DNA from: Mycobacterium sp. E787 | Lineage (GTDB): Bacteria > Actinomycetota > Actinomycetes > Mycobacteriales > Mycobacteriaceae | NCBI RefSeq assembly: GCF_001668725.1 | Contig: NZ_LZKL01000055.1 | Coordinates: 62,001-126,000 of the forward strand | DNA length: 64,000 nt | Direction: 5' to 3' | Shown: in pieces, positions 49,168-58,351 of the stretch | Numbering within the stretch: position 1 is the first letter of the stretch | Layout: every line of letters begins with the position of its first letter | Program-made: the position numbers and the translations under genes | The notes under the pieces: model-generated | The model's database searches: none | The model's input: only the letters and a program-made list of their open reading frames with translations | Told to the model about the DNA's origin: nothing

Positions 49168-50526
49168 GTGTCACGTGATGACGTCACAATCGGCATCGAC
49201 GTCGGCAGCACCGCCGTCAAGGCGGTGGCCGCCGACGCCGACGGCCGGGTGACCGCGCGGGCGCGCATCCCCCACCAGCTCAAGGTGCCGGCGCCCGACC
49301 TTCTCGAACACGACGCCGACGCGGCGTGGCGGCGGGGGCCGGTGGCCGCCCTCGCGCGGCTGGACCGCCCGGACGCGCGGGCGGTGGCCGTCGCGGCGAT
49401 GGTGCCGTCGATGACCGCCGTCGACGCAGCGGGCGCCCCGCTGACGCCGGGGCTGTTGTACGGCGACGGGCGGGGACGGGTGCCGGGATCGGACGAGCAG
49501 CCACTGCCGGCGCTGGGCGAGGCCGCCGAGTTCCTGCGCTGGACGGCCGCCCGGGCGCCCGGCGCCGCCGGGTACTGGCCCGCGCCCGCGGTGGCCAACC
49601 ATGCCCTGGCGGGCGAGGCGGTGCTGGACGTCGCCACCGCCGCCACCGCCTTCCCGCTGTTCGACGGGACGGGCTGGAACGCGGCGGCGTGCGCCGAGCG
49701 GGGCGCGTCGGTGCAGCAGATGCCGCGGGTGGCGACGATCGGGACGGCGGCGGGGCAGGTCACCGGGACGGGCGCCGTGCTGGGCATCGGCGCCATCGAC
49801 GCGCTGTGCGAACAGATCGTGGCCGGCGCCGAGCGCGACGGCGACGTGCTGGTGCTGTGCGGCACCACCCTGATCGTGTGGAACACCATCGCCGAGGCCC
49901 GGCAGGTGCCCGGCCTGTGGACCATCCCGCACACCACCCCCGGCAAAAACCAGATCGGCGGGGCCAGCAACGCGGGCGGCCTGTTCCTGGGCTGGGTGGA
50001 TCGCGTTGTGGCGCAGGCGGATCCGGGTGCCGCCGATCCGCGGCGGGTGCCCGTCTGGTCGCCCTACATCCGCGGCGAGCGCACCCCGTTCCACGACCCC
50101 GATCGCCGGGCCGTGCTCGACGCGGTGGACCTCACCCACGACGCCGCCGCGCTGCGGCGGGCCGCCTACGAGGCGTCGGGCTTCGTCGTCCGGCAGCTGA
50201 TCGAACTGAGCGGGGCGCCGGTGGCGCGCATCGTTGCGGCGGGCGGGGGCACCCGGGTCGCGCCGTGGATGCAGGCCATCGCCGACGCCACCGGGCGCCA
50301 GGTGGAGGTGTCCGCGGTCGCCGAGGGGGCGGCGCTGGGCGCGGCCTTCCTGGGCCGCATGGCCGCGGGCCTGGAGACGTCGATCGCCGACGCCGCGCGC
50401 TGGGCCCGCATCGAGCGCACGGTCGATCCCGATCCCGCGTGGGCAGCGGCGACCGCGGACCGCTACCAACGCTTCCTTCAGCTGGGAAACCAGAGATCGT
50501 GCGCCATACCCCCGGCGGCGTTCTAG
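49168..50526 (+). CDS. xylB: FGGY-family sugar kinase, XylB type
   Basis: A 452-residue carbohydrate kinase, matching Rv0729. The first ATP/phosphate motif is VTIGIDVGSTAVKAVAADAD. The central region has VLVLCGTTLIVWNT, and the second domain has ARIVAAGGGTRVAPWMQAIA and EGAALGAAFLGRMA. Family members phosphorylate xylulose, ribulose, fuculose or glycerol; which one is used here cannot be told. GTG 49168 is the start, 30 bases from the divergent serA2. The GNAT gene follows 9 bases downstream. Confidence 0.85.
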   Translation: MSRDDVTIGIDVGSTAVKAVAADADGRVTARARIPHQLKVPAPDLLEHDADAAWRRGPVAALARLDRPDARAVAVAAMVPSMTAVDAAGAPLTPGLLYGDGRGRVPGSDEQPLPALGEAAEFLRWTAARAPGAAGYWPAPAVANHALAGEAVLDVATAATAFPLFDGTGWNAAACAERGASVQQMPRVATIGTAAGQVTGTGAVLGIGAIDALCEQIVAGAERDGDVLVLCGTTLIVWNTIAEARQVPGLWTIPHTTPGKNQIGGASNAGGLFLGWVDRVVAQADPGAADPRRVPVWSPYIRGERTPFHDPDRRAVLDAVDLTHDAAALRRAAYEASGFVVRQLIELSGAPVARIVAAGGGTRVAPWMQAIADATGRQVEVSAVAEGAALGAAFLGRMAAGLETSIADAARWARIERTVDPDPAWAAATADRYQRFLQLGNQRSCAIPPAAF

Positions 50527-50535
50527 GCTGGTGCA

Positions 50536-51201
50536 ATGACTGACCAGGACCGCAAAGCCGCCCGCCGCGAAATCGCCGACGCCCTGCTGAAAGCCCTCGA
50601 GCGTCGGCACGAGGTGCTCGACCTCATCGTGGATTCCGAGGACACGGCGGCCGCGGTCGAGGCGATCGTCGCATTGCTCGACACGTCGCACGCGGGCGCC
50701 GAAGCGGTGATGGGCATGTCCTTCGACCTGCTCACGAAGGATTCCCGCAAGAAGATCCAGGCCGACCTGGAGGACCTGAACAAGCAGCTGAGCTTCACGC
50801 TCGGCGAGCGCCCGGCGAGTTCGGGGGAGACCCTCGAGCTGCGGCCCTTCTCCGCCGAGGCGGACCGGGACATCTTCGCCGCCCGCACCGAGGACATGGG
50901 CGCCGCCGGCGACGGGTCCGGCGGACCGGCCGGCAACCTCGACGACGAGATTCGTGCGGCGCTGGGGCGCGTCGACGACGAGGAGGCCGCCTGGTTCGTG
51001 GCCGTCGACTCGGGCGAGAAGGTCGGAATGGTGTTCGGCGAGCTGGTCGCCGGCGAGGTGAACGTGCGGATCTGGATCCACCCCGAGCACCGGAAGAAGG
51101 GTTACGGCACGGCCGCGCTGCGCAAGTCGCGCACGGAAATGGCGTGGTGCTTCCCCGCCGTGCCGTTGGTCGTCCGGACGCCGCCGGCCAGGCCCGCCTG
51201 A
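50536..51201 (+). CDS. GNAT acetyltransferase with GyrA-like N-terminal helical region
   Basis: A 221-residue protein, matching Rv0730. Residues 1-90 look like the segment before and within the coiled coil of DNA gyrase subunit A: ALERRHEVLDLIVDSEDTAA, AIVALLDTSHAGAEAVMGMS, then DLLTKDSRKKIQADLEDLNK. They match the gyrase pattern LLD-A-IL-M-L-R-I-DL. Residues 105-205 form a GNAT domain with AAWFVAVDSGEKVGMVFGEL and the acetyl-CoA loop HRKKGYGTAALRK. The acceptor substrate is unknown. The N-terminal likeness is my reading of the sequence and has not been searched. Confidence 0.75.
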   Translation: MTDQDRKAARREIADALLKALERRHEVLDLIVDSEDTAAAVEAIVALLDTSHAGAEAVMGMSFDLLTKDSRKKIQADLEDLNKQLSFTLGERPASSGETLELRPFSAEADRDIFAARTEDMGAAGDGSGGPAGNLDDEIRAALGRVDDEEAAWFVAVDSGEKVGMVFGELVAGEVNVRIWIHPEHRKKGYGTAALRKSRTEMAWCFPAVPLVVRTPPARPA

Positions 51202-51237
51202 GCTACGACACCGCGATTGCGATGGCCACGGCGTCGA

Positions 51238-51373
51238 GTGTGAGCCCACGGCTTTCGGTGTGAGGCCAGGGCTTTCGCTGTGAGCCCAGGGCCGAAAACC
51301 GGCCCGAATCCCGCCCCATACGCACACTCAACGCCACCAGTGCACACCCAACGCCGTCATTTCACACGCGTTG
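51238..51373. repeat. Opposed 20-base tandem repeats
   Basis: The left block has a 20-base period: GTGTGAGCCCACGGCTTTCG (51238-51257), GTGTGAGGCCAGGGCTTTCG (51258-51277), and a partial third unit. The right block has the same period in the opposite sense: GCACACTCAACGCCACCAGT (51322-51341), GCACACCCAACGCCGTCATT (51342-51361), and a partial TCACACGCGTTG. The region between the GNAT gene and methyltransferase copy 4 has no gene. Confidence 0.7.
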
Positions 51374-51396
51374 TCGGCTGTCGCGATCGCGAGCCC

Positions 51397-52302
51397 CTAG
51401 CCCAGCGTGGCGGTGACGGCGATGATGTTGCGCAGCTGGGATTCCTCGTCGGCCGGGAACACGCGCCCGTAATCGGCGAAGAACTCGCGCCGCGGCCGGG
51501 TGGTCACCCGCCAGCCCCGCTCGCCCAGGTAGTCGACGACATTGCTGCGCTCGCCGTCGAAGAACAGCCCCGACAGGTCGACGTCGCACCCCAGGTTCGC
51601 CCACCGGTCGTTGAATTGCCGCGCGCGTTCGGTCATGGTGCGGCCCGAGTCGCCGTGGTACTCGGTGGCCAGCTTGCTGCCGGGCGCGCTGAGCTCGGTG
51701 ATGTTGTCGAACAGCCGGTCCTGCGCCTCGGGCGGCAGGTACATCAACAGGCCTTCGGCGCTCCACGAAGTCGGTTGCGACGGGTCAAAACCGCCGCGGC
51801 GCAACGCTTCCGGCCAGTCGTCCCGCAGGTCGACGGCGACGGTGCGCCGGTCCGCGGTCGCCTCGGCCCCCAGGTTGGCCATGGCCGCGGTCTTGAACTC
51901 GACGACCTTGGGCTGGTCGACCTCGTAGACGACGCTGCCGGGCGGCCAGGCCAGCCGGTAGGCGCGCGCGTCCAGACCGGCGGCCAGGATCACCGACTGG
52001 GTGACCCCGTCGCGGGCGGCGTTGAGGAAGAAATCGTCGAAGAAGCGGGTGCGCACCGCGATCGAATCGGTCTCCAGTCGCAGGTCCCGTTCGCCGTCTT
52101 GCGGGTCCGACGGCAGCACGTCGCCGTCGACCAGGCGGACGAAGAAATCGAGGCCGACCGCCCGCACGAGCGGCGCCGCGAACGGGTCGTTGATGATGGC
52201 GTCCGGCTCCGCGCTGGCCAGCGCGCGGGCCGCGGCGACCATGGTGGCCGTGGCGCCGACGCTGGAGGCCAGATCCCAGGTGTCTTGTTCGGTTCGCGTC
52301 AT
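51397..52302 (-). CDS. SAM-dependent methyltransferase, TIGR00027 family, copy 4
   Basis: 301 residues, matching Rv0731c. [20 protein letters not shown] at the start, [34 protein letters not shown] and [20 protein letters not shown]. It is separated by 10 kb from copies 1-3 and stands alone. Position 152-170 ([17 protein letters not shown]) matches the tandem copies, so all four probably share an ancestor. It is divergent from secY. Confidence 0.85.
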   Translation of the reverse strand: MTRTEQDTWDLASSVGATATMVAAARALASAEPDAIINDPFAAPLVRAVGLDFFVRLVDGDVLPSDPQDGERDLRLETDSIAVRTRFFDDFFLNAARDGVTQSVILAAGLDARAYRLAWPPGSVVYEVDQPKVVEFKTAAMANLGAEATADRRTVAVDLRDDWPEALRRGGFDPSQPTSWSAEGLLMYLPPEAQDRLFDNITELSAPGSKLATEYHGDSGRTMTERARQFNDRWANLGCDVDLSGLFFDGERSNVVDYLGERGWRVTTRPRREFFADYGRVFPADEESQLRNIIAVTATLG

Positions 52303-52496
52303 GATGCCCCCACTTACTTAGCAAATGCAACGAGTCACCGAAACTCTACGCCTCGCCGGTGTCGGCAAAGGGTGTCGACAGGACCTCCCCCGTTCAGCTG
52401 TTAGTCTCGTACACGGTTTGACGCGCTTGTATATATGGCAGCCGTACGTCCTGGCCTGCGGGTGTTAGGCGCGTGACGCAGGACGCAGGAGGAAGA
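52303..52496 (+). promoter_or_regulatory. Upstream region of secY
   Basis: 194 bases between the divergent methyltransferase and secY. TTGACG (52418-52423) and an extended -10-like TATATA (52430-52435) are too close to form one promoter. A -10 at 52430 with a weak -35 is most likely. The S10/spc block GGGTTGCCTT is not present. A strong AGGAGGA (52487-52493) precedes the GTG. Confidence 0.4.
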
Positions 52497-53822
52497 GTGC
52501 TTTCGGCTTTCATCTCATCGTTGCGGACAGTCGACCTGAGACGGAAGATCCTCTTCACGCTTGGCATCGTCCTTCTCTATCGGGTCGGCGCCGCTCTGCC
52601 GTCTCCGGGTGTGAACTACCCGAACGTGCAGCAGTGCATCAAGGAGGCCAGCGGCGGCGAGGCGGGACAGATCTATTCGCTGATCAACCTGTTCTCCGGC
52701 GGCGCGCTGCTCAAGCTCACGGTGTTCGCCGTGGGGGTGATGCCCTACATCACGGCCAGCATCATCGTGCAGTTGCTGACCGTGGTCATCCCGCGCTTCG
52801 AGGAGCTCCGCAAGGAGGGCCAGTCGGGCCAGGCCAAGATGACCCAGTACACCCGCTATCTGGCCATCGCGCTGGCCATCCTGCAGGCCACCAGCATCGT
52901 GGCGCTGGCCGCCAACGGCGGGTTGCTGCAGGGCTGCTCGCTGGACATCATCGCCGACCAGAGCATTTTCACCCTGGTCGTCATCGTCCTGGTGATGACG
53001 GCCGGCGCGGCCCTGGTGATGTGGATGGGTGAGCTGATCACCGAGCGCGGCATCGGCAACGGCATGTCCTTGCTGATCTTCACCGGCATCGCGGCGCGCA
53101 TCCCCGCTGAGGGCAAGTCCATCCTGGACAGCCGCGGCGGGGTCATCTTCGCCGCCGTCTGCGTCGCCGCGCTGGTGATCATCGTCGGCGTGGTGTTCGT
53201 CGAGCAGGGCCAGCGCCGCATCCCCGTGCAGTACGCCAAGCGCATGGTGGGCCGGCGCATGTACGGCGGAACGTCGACGTATCTGCCGCTGAAGGTCAAC
53301 CAGGCCGGCGTCATCCCGGTCATCTTCGCGTCGTCGCTGATCTACATCCCGCACCTGATCACGCAGCTGATCCGGAGCGGCAGCGGCGGCGTGGGCAACA
53401 GCTGGTGGGACAAGTTCGTCGGCAGCTACCTGTCCGACCCGAGCGACCCGGTCTACATCGGCATCTACTTCGGCCTGATCATCTTCTTCACCTACTTCTA
53501 CGTGTCGATCACGTTCAACCCCGACGAGCGTGCCGACGAGATGAAGAAGTTCGGCGGGTTCATCCCCGGCATCCGGCCGGGCAAGCCGACCGCCGACTAC
53601 CTGCGTTATGTGCTGAGCAGGATCACGCTGCCGGGCTCGATCTACCTGGGCGCGATCTCGGTACTGCCCAACCTGTTCCTGCAGATCGGGAACGGCGGAG
53701 CGGTCCAGAATTTGCCGTTCGGCGGAACTGCGGTTTTGATCATGATTGGCGTCGGTTTGGATACGGTCAAACAAATCGAGAGCCAGCTCATGCAGCGCAA
53801 CTACGAAGGGTTCCTCAAGTGA
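52497..53822 (+). CDS. secY: Preprotein translocase subunit SecY
   Basis: A 441-residue channel with ten membrane segments. Conserved blocks are [40 protein letters not shown] (basic loop), [16 protein letters not shown], and the cytosolic loops with [17 protein letters not shown] 52497 gives the family N-terminus [20 protein letters not shown]. The frame extends to 52473, but that lies upstream of the ribosome site. It is coupled to adk by a 4-base overlap. In most bacteria secY follows rplO; here a large accessory segment separates them. Confidence 0.96.
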   Translation: MLSAFISSLRTVDLRRKILFTLGIVLLYRVGAALPSPGVNYPNVQQCIKEASGGEAGQIYSLINLFSGGALLKLTVFAVGVMPYITASIIVQLLTVVIPRFEELRKEGQSGQAKMTQYTRYLAIALAILQATSIVALAANGGLLQGCSLDIIADQSIFTLVVIVLVMTAGAALVMWMGELITERGIGNGMSLLIFTGIAARIPAEGKSILDSRGGVIFAAVCVAALVIIVGVVFVEQGQRRIPVQYAKRMVGRRMYGGTSTYLPLKVNQAGVIPVIFASSLIYIPHLITQLIRSGSGGVGNSWWDKFVGSYLSDPSDPVYIGIYFGLIIFFTYFYVSITFNPDERADEMKKFGGFIPGIRPGKPTADYLRYVLSRITLPGSIYLGAISVLPNLFLQIGNGGAVQNLPFGGTAVLIMIGVGLDTVKQIESQLMQRNYEGFLK

Positions 53823-54364
53823 GAGTGGTTTTGCTGGGACCGCCCGGGGCGGGCAAGGGTACGCAGGCCCAAAAGCTCGCCGAGAAGCTGGGGATCCCGC
53901 AAATCTCCACCGGGGAGCTGTTTCGGGACAACATCGAGAACGGAACCAAACTCGGGCTGGAGGCCAAGCGCTACCTGGACGCCGGCGACCTGGTGCCCTC
54001 CGACCTGACCAACCAGCTCGTCGACGACCGGCTGGACGATCCCGACACCGCCAACGGCTTCATCCTCGACGGCTACCCGCGCTCGCTCGAGCAGGCCAAG
54101 GCGCTGCACGAGATGCTCGACCGCCGGGGCACCGACATCGACGCCGTGGTCGAGTTCCGCGTCTCGCAGGACGAGCTGCTGCAACGGCTCAAGGGGCGCG
54201 GCCGCGCCGACGACACCGACGACGTCATCCTCAACCGGATGAAGGTCTACCGCGACGAGACCGCGCCGCTGCTGGAGTACTACAGCGGCGAGCTGAAGAC
54301 GGTCGACGCGGTCGGCACGGTGGACGAGGTGTTCGCCCGCGCGCTGCGGGCGCTGGGCAAGTAA
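53819..54364 (+). CDS. adk: Adenylate kinase
   Basis: 181 residues. The P-loop is [20 protein letters not shown], the NMP-binding part is [34 protein letters not shown] carries the conserved Arg, and [19 protein letters not shown] is the short lid without zinc cysteines. This is the short actinobacterial form. It interconverts ATP+AMP and 2 ADP. GTG 53819 overlaps the secY stop (GTGA); mapA starts 2 bases after its stop. Confidence 0.96.
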   Translation: MRVVLLGPPGAGKGTQAQKLAEKLGIPQISTGELFRDNIENGTKLGLEAKRYLDAGDLVPSDLTNQLVDDRLDDPDTANGFILDGYPRSLEQAKALHEMLDRRGTDIDAVVEFRVSQDELLQRLKGRGRADDTDDVILNRMKVYRDETAPLLEYYSGELKTVDAVGTVDEVFARALRALGK

Positions 54365-54366
54365 TC

Positions 54367-55167
54367 ATGAGCGCGCTGGCGCGGCTGCGCAGCCGCAGGG
54401 TCGTGCCGCAGCGCAGCCCCGGTGAGCTCGACGCGATGGCCGCGGCCGGCGCGGTGGTGGCCTCCGCCCTGCAGGCGGTCCACGCGGCCGCGGTCGCCGG
54501 GGCGTCGACCCTGGGCCTCGACGAGATCGCCGAGTCGGTGATCCGCGAGGCGGGCGCCGTTCCCTCATTCCTCGGCTATCACGGCTATCCGGCGTCGATC
54601 TGCGCGTCGGTCAACGACCGGGTGGTGCACGGCATCCCGTCCGCCGCGGAAATCCTTGCGCCCGGGGACCTGGTGTCCATCGATTGCGGTGCGGTGCTCG
54701 ACGGCTGGCACGGCGACGCCGCGATCACCTTCGGCGTCGGGAAGCTGGACGCGGCCGACGAGGCGCTGTGCGATGCGACCAGGGAATCGCTGCAGGCCGG
54801 CATCGCGGCGATGGTCCCCGGCAACCGGCTGACCGACGTCGCGCACGCGATCGAGACCGGCACGCGCGCGGCCCAGGCCCGGTACGGAATCGCGTTCGGC
54901 ATCGTGGAGGGCTACGGCGGCCACGGCATCGGCCGGCACATGCACATGGACCCGTTCCTGCCCAACGAGGGTGCCCCGGGCCGCGGCCCGCTGCTGGCGC
55001 CGGGCTCGGTGCTGGCCATCGAGCCGATGCTGACGCTGGGAACCGGCAAGACGCTGATTCTCGACGACGCCTGGACCGTCACGACCGCCGACGGGTCGCG
55101 CGCGGCGCATTGGGAGCACACCGTCGCGGTGACCGACGCGGGGCCGCGCATCCTGACACTTGCCTAG
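54367..55167 (+). CDS. mapA: Methionine aminopeptidase, type I
   Basis: 266 residues. The metal-binding residues are in [20 protein letters not shown] (two Asp), [16 protein letters not shown] (His), [11 protein letters not shown] (Glu) and [10 protein letters not shown] (Glu). It removes the start Met from nascent proteins. The N-terminus has no SH3-binding or zinc extension, so this is the plain mapA form; mycobacteria have a second copy elsewhere. Its end abuts the SigL promoter. Confidence 0.94.
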   Translation: MSALARLRSRRVVPQRSPGELDAMAAAGAVVASALQAVHAAAVAGASTLGLDEIAESVIREAGAVPSFLGYHGYPASICASVNDRVVHGIPSAAEILAPGDLVSIDCGAVLDGWHGDAAITFGVGKLDAADEALCDATRESLQAGIAAMVPGNRLTDVAHAIETGTRAAQARYGIAFGIVEGYGGHGIGRHMHMDPFLPNEGAPGRGPLLAPGSVLAIEPMLTLGTGKTLILDDAWTVTTADGSRAAHWEHTVAVTDAGPRILTLA

Positions 55168-55168
55168 T

Positions 55169-55196
55169 TGAACTGGCCGCCCATTCGACTCGTTTC
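55169..55196 (+). promoter_or_regulatory. SigL-type promoter of sigL-rslA
   Basis: TGAACT (55169-55174), 16 bases, CGTTTC (55191-55196). This resembles the TGAACC/CGTxTC pair reported for M. tuberculosis SigL targets and implies autoregulation. It lies 20 bases before the GTG of sigL and excludes an earlier start. Confidence 0.6.
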
Positions 55197-55215
55197 AGTA
55201 GTCGGAGGTGATCGA

Positions 55216-55761
55216 GTGGCCCGGGTTGCAGGAACTTGGGGCGCGTCCGGGGCTGCCGAGGCCGCTCTGATGAAGGCGCTCTACGACGAACATGCCGCGG
55301 TCTTGTGGCGCTACGCGCTCCGGTTGACCGGGGACGCGAGCCAGGCCGAGGACGTCGTCCAGGAGACGCTGCTGCGGGCGTGGCAGCATCCGGAGGTCGT
55401 CGGCGACACCGAGCGGTCGGCGCGGGCGTGGTTGTTCACCGTCGCCCGCAACATGATCATCGACGACCGGCGCAGCGCGCGGTACCGCAACGTGGTGGGT
55501 TCGCTGGACGAAGCGGGGGCACCCGAGCAGTCCACACCCGACGAGGTGAACGCGGCCCTGGACCGCCTGCTGATAGCCGAGGCCATGACGCAGTTGTCCA
55601 CCGAACACCGGGCCGTGATCGAACGGTCCTACTACCGTGGTTGGACCACCGCGCAGATTGCTGCGGACCTGGAGATCGCCGAAGGAACGGTGAAGTCGCG
55701 ATTACACTATGCCGTGCGGGCATTGCGGCTCACTCTGCAGGAACTTGGGGTCACGCGATGA
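55216..55761 (+). CDS. sigL: ECF sigma factor SigL
   Basis: 181 residues. Region 2 is ALRLTGDASQAEDVVQETLL, RAW, and region 4 is YYRGWTTAQIAADLEIAEGT, VKSRLHYAVRALRLTLQEL. It matches M. tuberculosis SigL over its length. GTG 55216 has GGAGG seven bases upstream. The frame is open to 55168, but that would cover the promoter. SigL is held by RslA and, in M. tuberculosis, controls lipid/polyketide and exported redox genes (from memory). Confidence 0.95.
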   Translation: MARVAGTWGASGAAEAALMKALYDEHAAVLWRYALRLTGDASQAEDVVQETLLRAWQHPEVVGDTERSARAWLFTVARNMIIDDRRSARYRNVVGSLDEAGAPEQSTPDEVNAALDRLLIAEAMTQLSTEHRAVIERSYYRGWTTAQIAADLEIAEGTVKSRLHYAVRALRLTLQELGVTR

Positions 55762-55807
55762 CCATCCGCATGGTCATCGACTCCGAATACTTGATGGGTG
55801 ACAGGAG

Positions 55808-56575
55808 ATGGACGAGATGAGGACGCCGCTGACAGGCATCGGCCCGCCCGGTGACAGCGAGGTGTTTGGCCTGACCACAGGGGATGACCACCGCTACGCG
55901 ATGTGGGATGCCGCATACGTGCTGGGGTCGTTGTCTGCCTCCGACCGCCGCGAATTCGAGTCGCACATGGCCGGCTGCCCCGCATGCCGGGAGGCCGTCG
56001 CCGATCTGAGCGGCGTGCCGGCCCTGCTGTCGCAGCTTGACCGTGCCGAAGTGGCCGCGATGGACGAACCGGGCCGTGCCGGCGCGGCGACACCCGAGAT
56101 GTCACCGGAGTTGCTGCCGGCGCTGTTGGCGACGGTGCGCTGGCGCCGGCGCCGCACCCGGGTGGCGACCTGGGTCGCATCGTCCGCGGCGGCCGCGGTG
56201 CTGGGGGTCGGCGTGCTGGTCGGAGTGCAAGGGTATGTCTCGTCGCCCGCGCAGCAGCCGGCCGCGTCCTCGCAAACCATGGCGCAGGTCGGCACGACCC
56301 TGCTGGCCTCCACGGTGCAGCTGTCCAGCCAGCACTGGGGGACGTCGATCAACCTGAAGTGCGTCTGCCTGGCACCGATGAACGCCCACCACGACACGCT
56401 CGCGATGGTCGTGGTCGGCCGCGACGGCAGCCAGACCCGGCTGGCGACGTGGACGGCCGAGCCCGGCCACACCGCGACCCCCGCGGGCAGCATCTCGACG
56501 CCCGTCGACCAGATCGCCGCCATCCAGGTGGTTGCGGCCGACAGCGGTCAGGTTCTGCTGCAGCGCTCGCTGTAA
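55808..56575 (+). CDS. rslA: Zinc-binding anti-sigma factor RslA
   Basis: 255 residues. The ZAS zinc motif is H53-x3-C57-x2-C60 (HMAGCPAC), next to YVLGSLSASDRREFE. One membrane segment lies at about residues 120-142 (ATWVASSAAAAVLGVGVLVG). An outer C-terminal domain with C189 and C191 (NLKCVCLAP) follows. RslA binds SigL and releases it under oxidising conditions, through loss of zinc. It lies 46 bases after sigL. A long hairpin follows its stop. Confidence 0.94.
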   Translation: MDEMRTPLTGIGPPGDSEVFGLTTGDDHRYAMWDAAYVLGSLSASDRREFESHMAGCPACREAVADLSGVPALLSQLDRAEVAAMDEPGRAGAATPEMSPELLPALLATVRWRRRRTRVATWVASSAAAAVLGVGVLVGVQGYVSSPAQQPAASSQTMAQVGTTLLASTVQLSSQHWGTSINLKCVCLAPMNAHHDTLAMVVVGRDGSQTRLATWTAEPGHTATPAGSISTPVDQIAAIQVVAADSGQVLLQRSL

Positions 56576-56584
56576 ACCCCTGCC

Positions 56585-56626
56585 AACACGGCGCGCGGTG
56601 AACTGAATTCACCCGCGCGCCGTGTT
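56585..56626. terminator. Long hairpin after rslA
   Basis: The left arm AACACGGCGCGCGGTGAA (56585-56602) pairs with TTCACCCGCGCGCCGTGTT (56608-56626) with one extra base in the right arm and a 5-base loop. It lies 10 bases after the rslA stop and 6 bases before the next ATG, with no T-run. It probably separates the SigL operon from the inserted four-gene operon. Confidence 0.65.
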
Positions 56627-56632
56627 ACAGGC

Positions 56633-58351
56633 ATGCCCAGGAAGCAGCGGGTGGTCGACCACATCGTCGAGCGGCTCGCCTCGGCCGGCGTCGACCACAT
56701 CTTCGGGGTGGACGGCGCCAACATCGAGGACCTGTACGACGCCGCGCATTTCCGCTCCGGCATCACGGCCGTGCTGGCAAAGCACGAGTTCTCCGCGGCG
56801 GCCATGGCCGACGGGTACAGCCGCAGCGGGGCCGGACTGGGGTCCGGCCTGGGAGTCGTGGCGGCGACGTCGGGCGGCGGCGCACTGAATCTCGTTGCGG
56901 CCCTGGGTGAGTCGTTGGCGAGCCGGGTTCCGGTGCTGGCCCTCGTCGGCCAAACGCCCACCGCCATGGACGGCCGGGGCGGCTTTCAGGACACCAGTGG
57001 CGTCAACGGATCGCTGGATGCGCGGGCGGTGTTCTCCGCGGTGTCGGTGTCGTGTGAGCGGGTGCTCAACCCTGCCGACGCGCCGCCGGCGCTGTCCAGG
57101 GCGATCGCGGCGGCGCGTACCGGCGGTCCGGCAGTGTTGTTGCTGCCCAAGGACATTCAGCAGGGCTACCTCGACTGCGAGCGCACCGGGTACGCCGTGC
57201 AGTCTTTGCGGCCCATCGGTAACCCGACCCCGCTCGCCGGAATCCTGCGCGACGCGGACGGCCCGGTCACCATCATCGTCGGCGAGCAGGTGGCCCGCGA
57301 CGACGCCCGCGGCGAGCTCGAGGCGCTGCGTGCGGTGCTGCGGGCCCGGGTGGCGACCGTGCCCGACGCCAAGGACGTCGCCGGCACCCCGGGCCTCGGG
57401 TCGTCGTCGGCGCTGGGGGTGACCGGTGTGATGGGCCACCCGGGGGTGGCCGAAGCGGTGGCGGCCAGCGCCGTCTGCCTGGTGGTCGGCACCCGGCTGT
57501 CGGTCACCGCGCGCACCGGCCTGGACGACGCGCTGGCGGCCGTGCCGACGGTGTCGATCGGCTCGGCGCCGCCGTACGTCCCGTGCACGCACGTGCACAC
57601 CGACGACCTGCGCGGCTCGCTGCGACTGCTGGCCCGGGAGCTGTCGGGTACGCGACGGCCCACGCGCGTGCGGGTGCCCGACCTGGTCCGGCGCACCGAG
57701 CTGGCGCCGCCGCCGTGCGACGGGCCGGGGGTGCGCTACCGCGACGCGATGGCGGTGCTGGACGGCTGCCTGCCCGACGGCGCGGACATCGTCGTCGACG
57801 CGGGCAACACCGGAGCGGCGGCCGTGCACTACCTGCCGGCCCGGCGGGGCGGCAGGTTCGCGGTCGCGCTGGGCATGGGCGGCATGGGATACAGCTTCGG
57901 CGCCGGCATCGGGATGGCCTTCGGTCGCGCCGGCAGCGGACGCCCCCGCGGGCGCACCGTCGTGATCGCCGGGGACGGCGCGTTCTTCATGCACGGCATG
58001 GAGGTGCACACCGCCGTGCAGTACCGGTTGCCGGTGACCTTCGTGGTGTTCAACAACAACGCCCACGGGATGTGCGTGACCCGCGAGCAGCTGTTCTATG
58101 ACGACCTCTACAGCTACAACCGCTTCCGGTCCAGCCGGTTGGGCGCCGGGCTGGCGGCGATGTTCCCGGGCCTGGCTTCCGTCGACGTCGCCGACCTCGA
58201 CGGCCTGGCGTCCGCGATGCGTGCAGCGCTGGACACCGGCGGCCCCGCCGTCGTCAGCGTCGAATGCGCCGCCGACGAGATCCCGCCGTTCGCACCGTTT
58301 TTGACCCCGACCATCAAGGAGAACCGGACCGATGTCGTTGCCAGCGCTTGA
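56633..58351 (+). CDS. ThDP-dependent acetolactate synthase-like enzyme
   Basis: A 572-residue thiamine-diphosphate enzyme of the acetolactate synthase/benzoylformate decarboxylase superfamily. The catalytic Glu is E52 in LAKHEFSAAAMADGYSR. The ThDP/Mg motif is GDG at residues 447-449 followed after 24 residues by NNN at 474-476 (IAGDGAFFMHG ... VVFNNNAHG). The central domain is present (GHPGVAEAVAASAVCLVVGT). It would decarboxylate a 2-oxoacid and release or ligate the aldehyde unit. The start is ATG 56633, 6 bases after the hairpin. Its end overlaps the next gene by 20 bases, so it heads a tight four-gene operon. Confidence 0.85.
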   Translation: MPRKQRVVDHIVERLASAGVDHIFGVDGANIEDLYDAAHFRSGITAVLAKHEFSAAAMADGYSRSGAGLGSGLGVVAATSGGGALNLVAALGESLASRVPVLALVGQTPTAMDGRGGFQDTSGVNGSLDARAVFSAVSVSCERVLNPADAPPALSRAIAAARTGGPAVLLLPKDIQQGYLDCERTGYAVQSLRPIGNPTPLAGILRDADGPVTIIVGEQVARDDARGELEALRAVLRARVATVPDAKDVAGTPGLGSSSALGVTGVMGHPGVAEAVAASAVCLVVGTRLSVTARTGLDDALAAVPTVSIGSAPPYVPCTHVHTDDLRGSLRLLARELSGTRRPTRVRVPDLVRRTELAPPPCDGPGVRYRDAMAVLDGCLPDGADIVVDAGNTGAAAVHYLPARRGGRFAVALGMGGMGYSFGAGIGMAFGRAGSGRPRGRTVVIAGDGAFFMHGMEVHTAVQYRLPVTFVVFNNNAHGMCVTREQLFYDDLYSYNRFRSSRLGAGLAAMFPGLASVDVADLDGLASAMRAALDTGGPAVVSVECAADEIPPFAPFLTPTIKENRTDVVASA

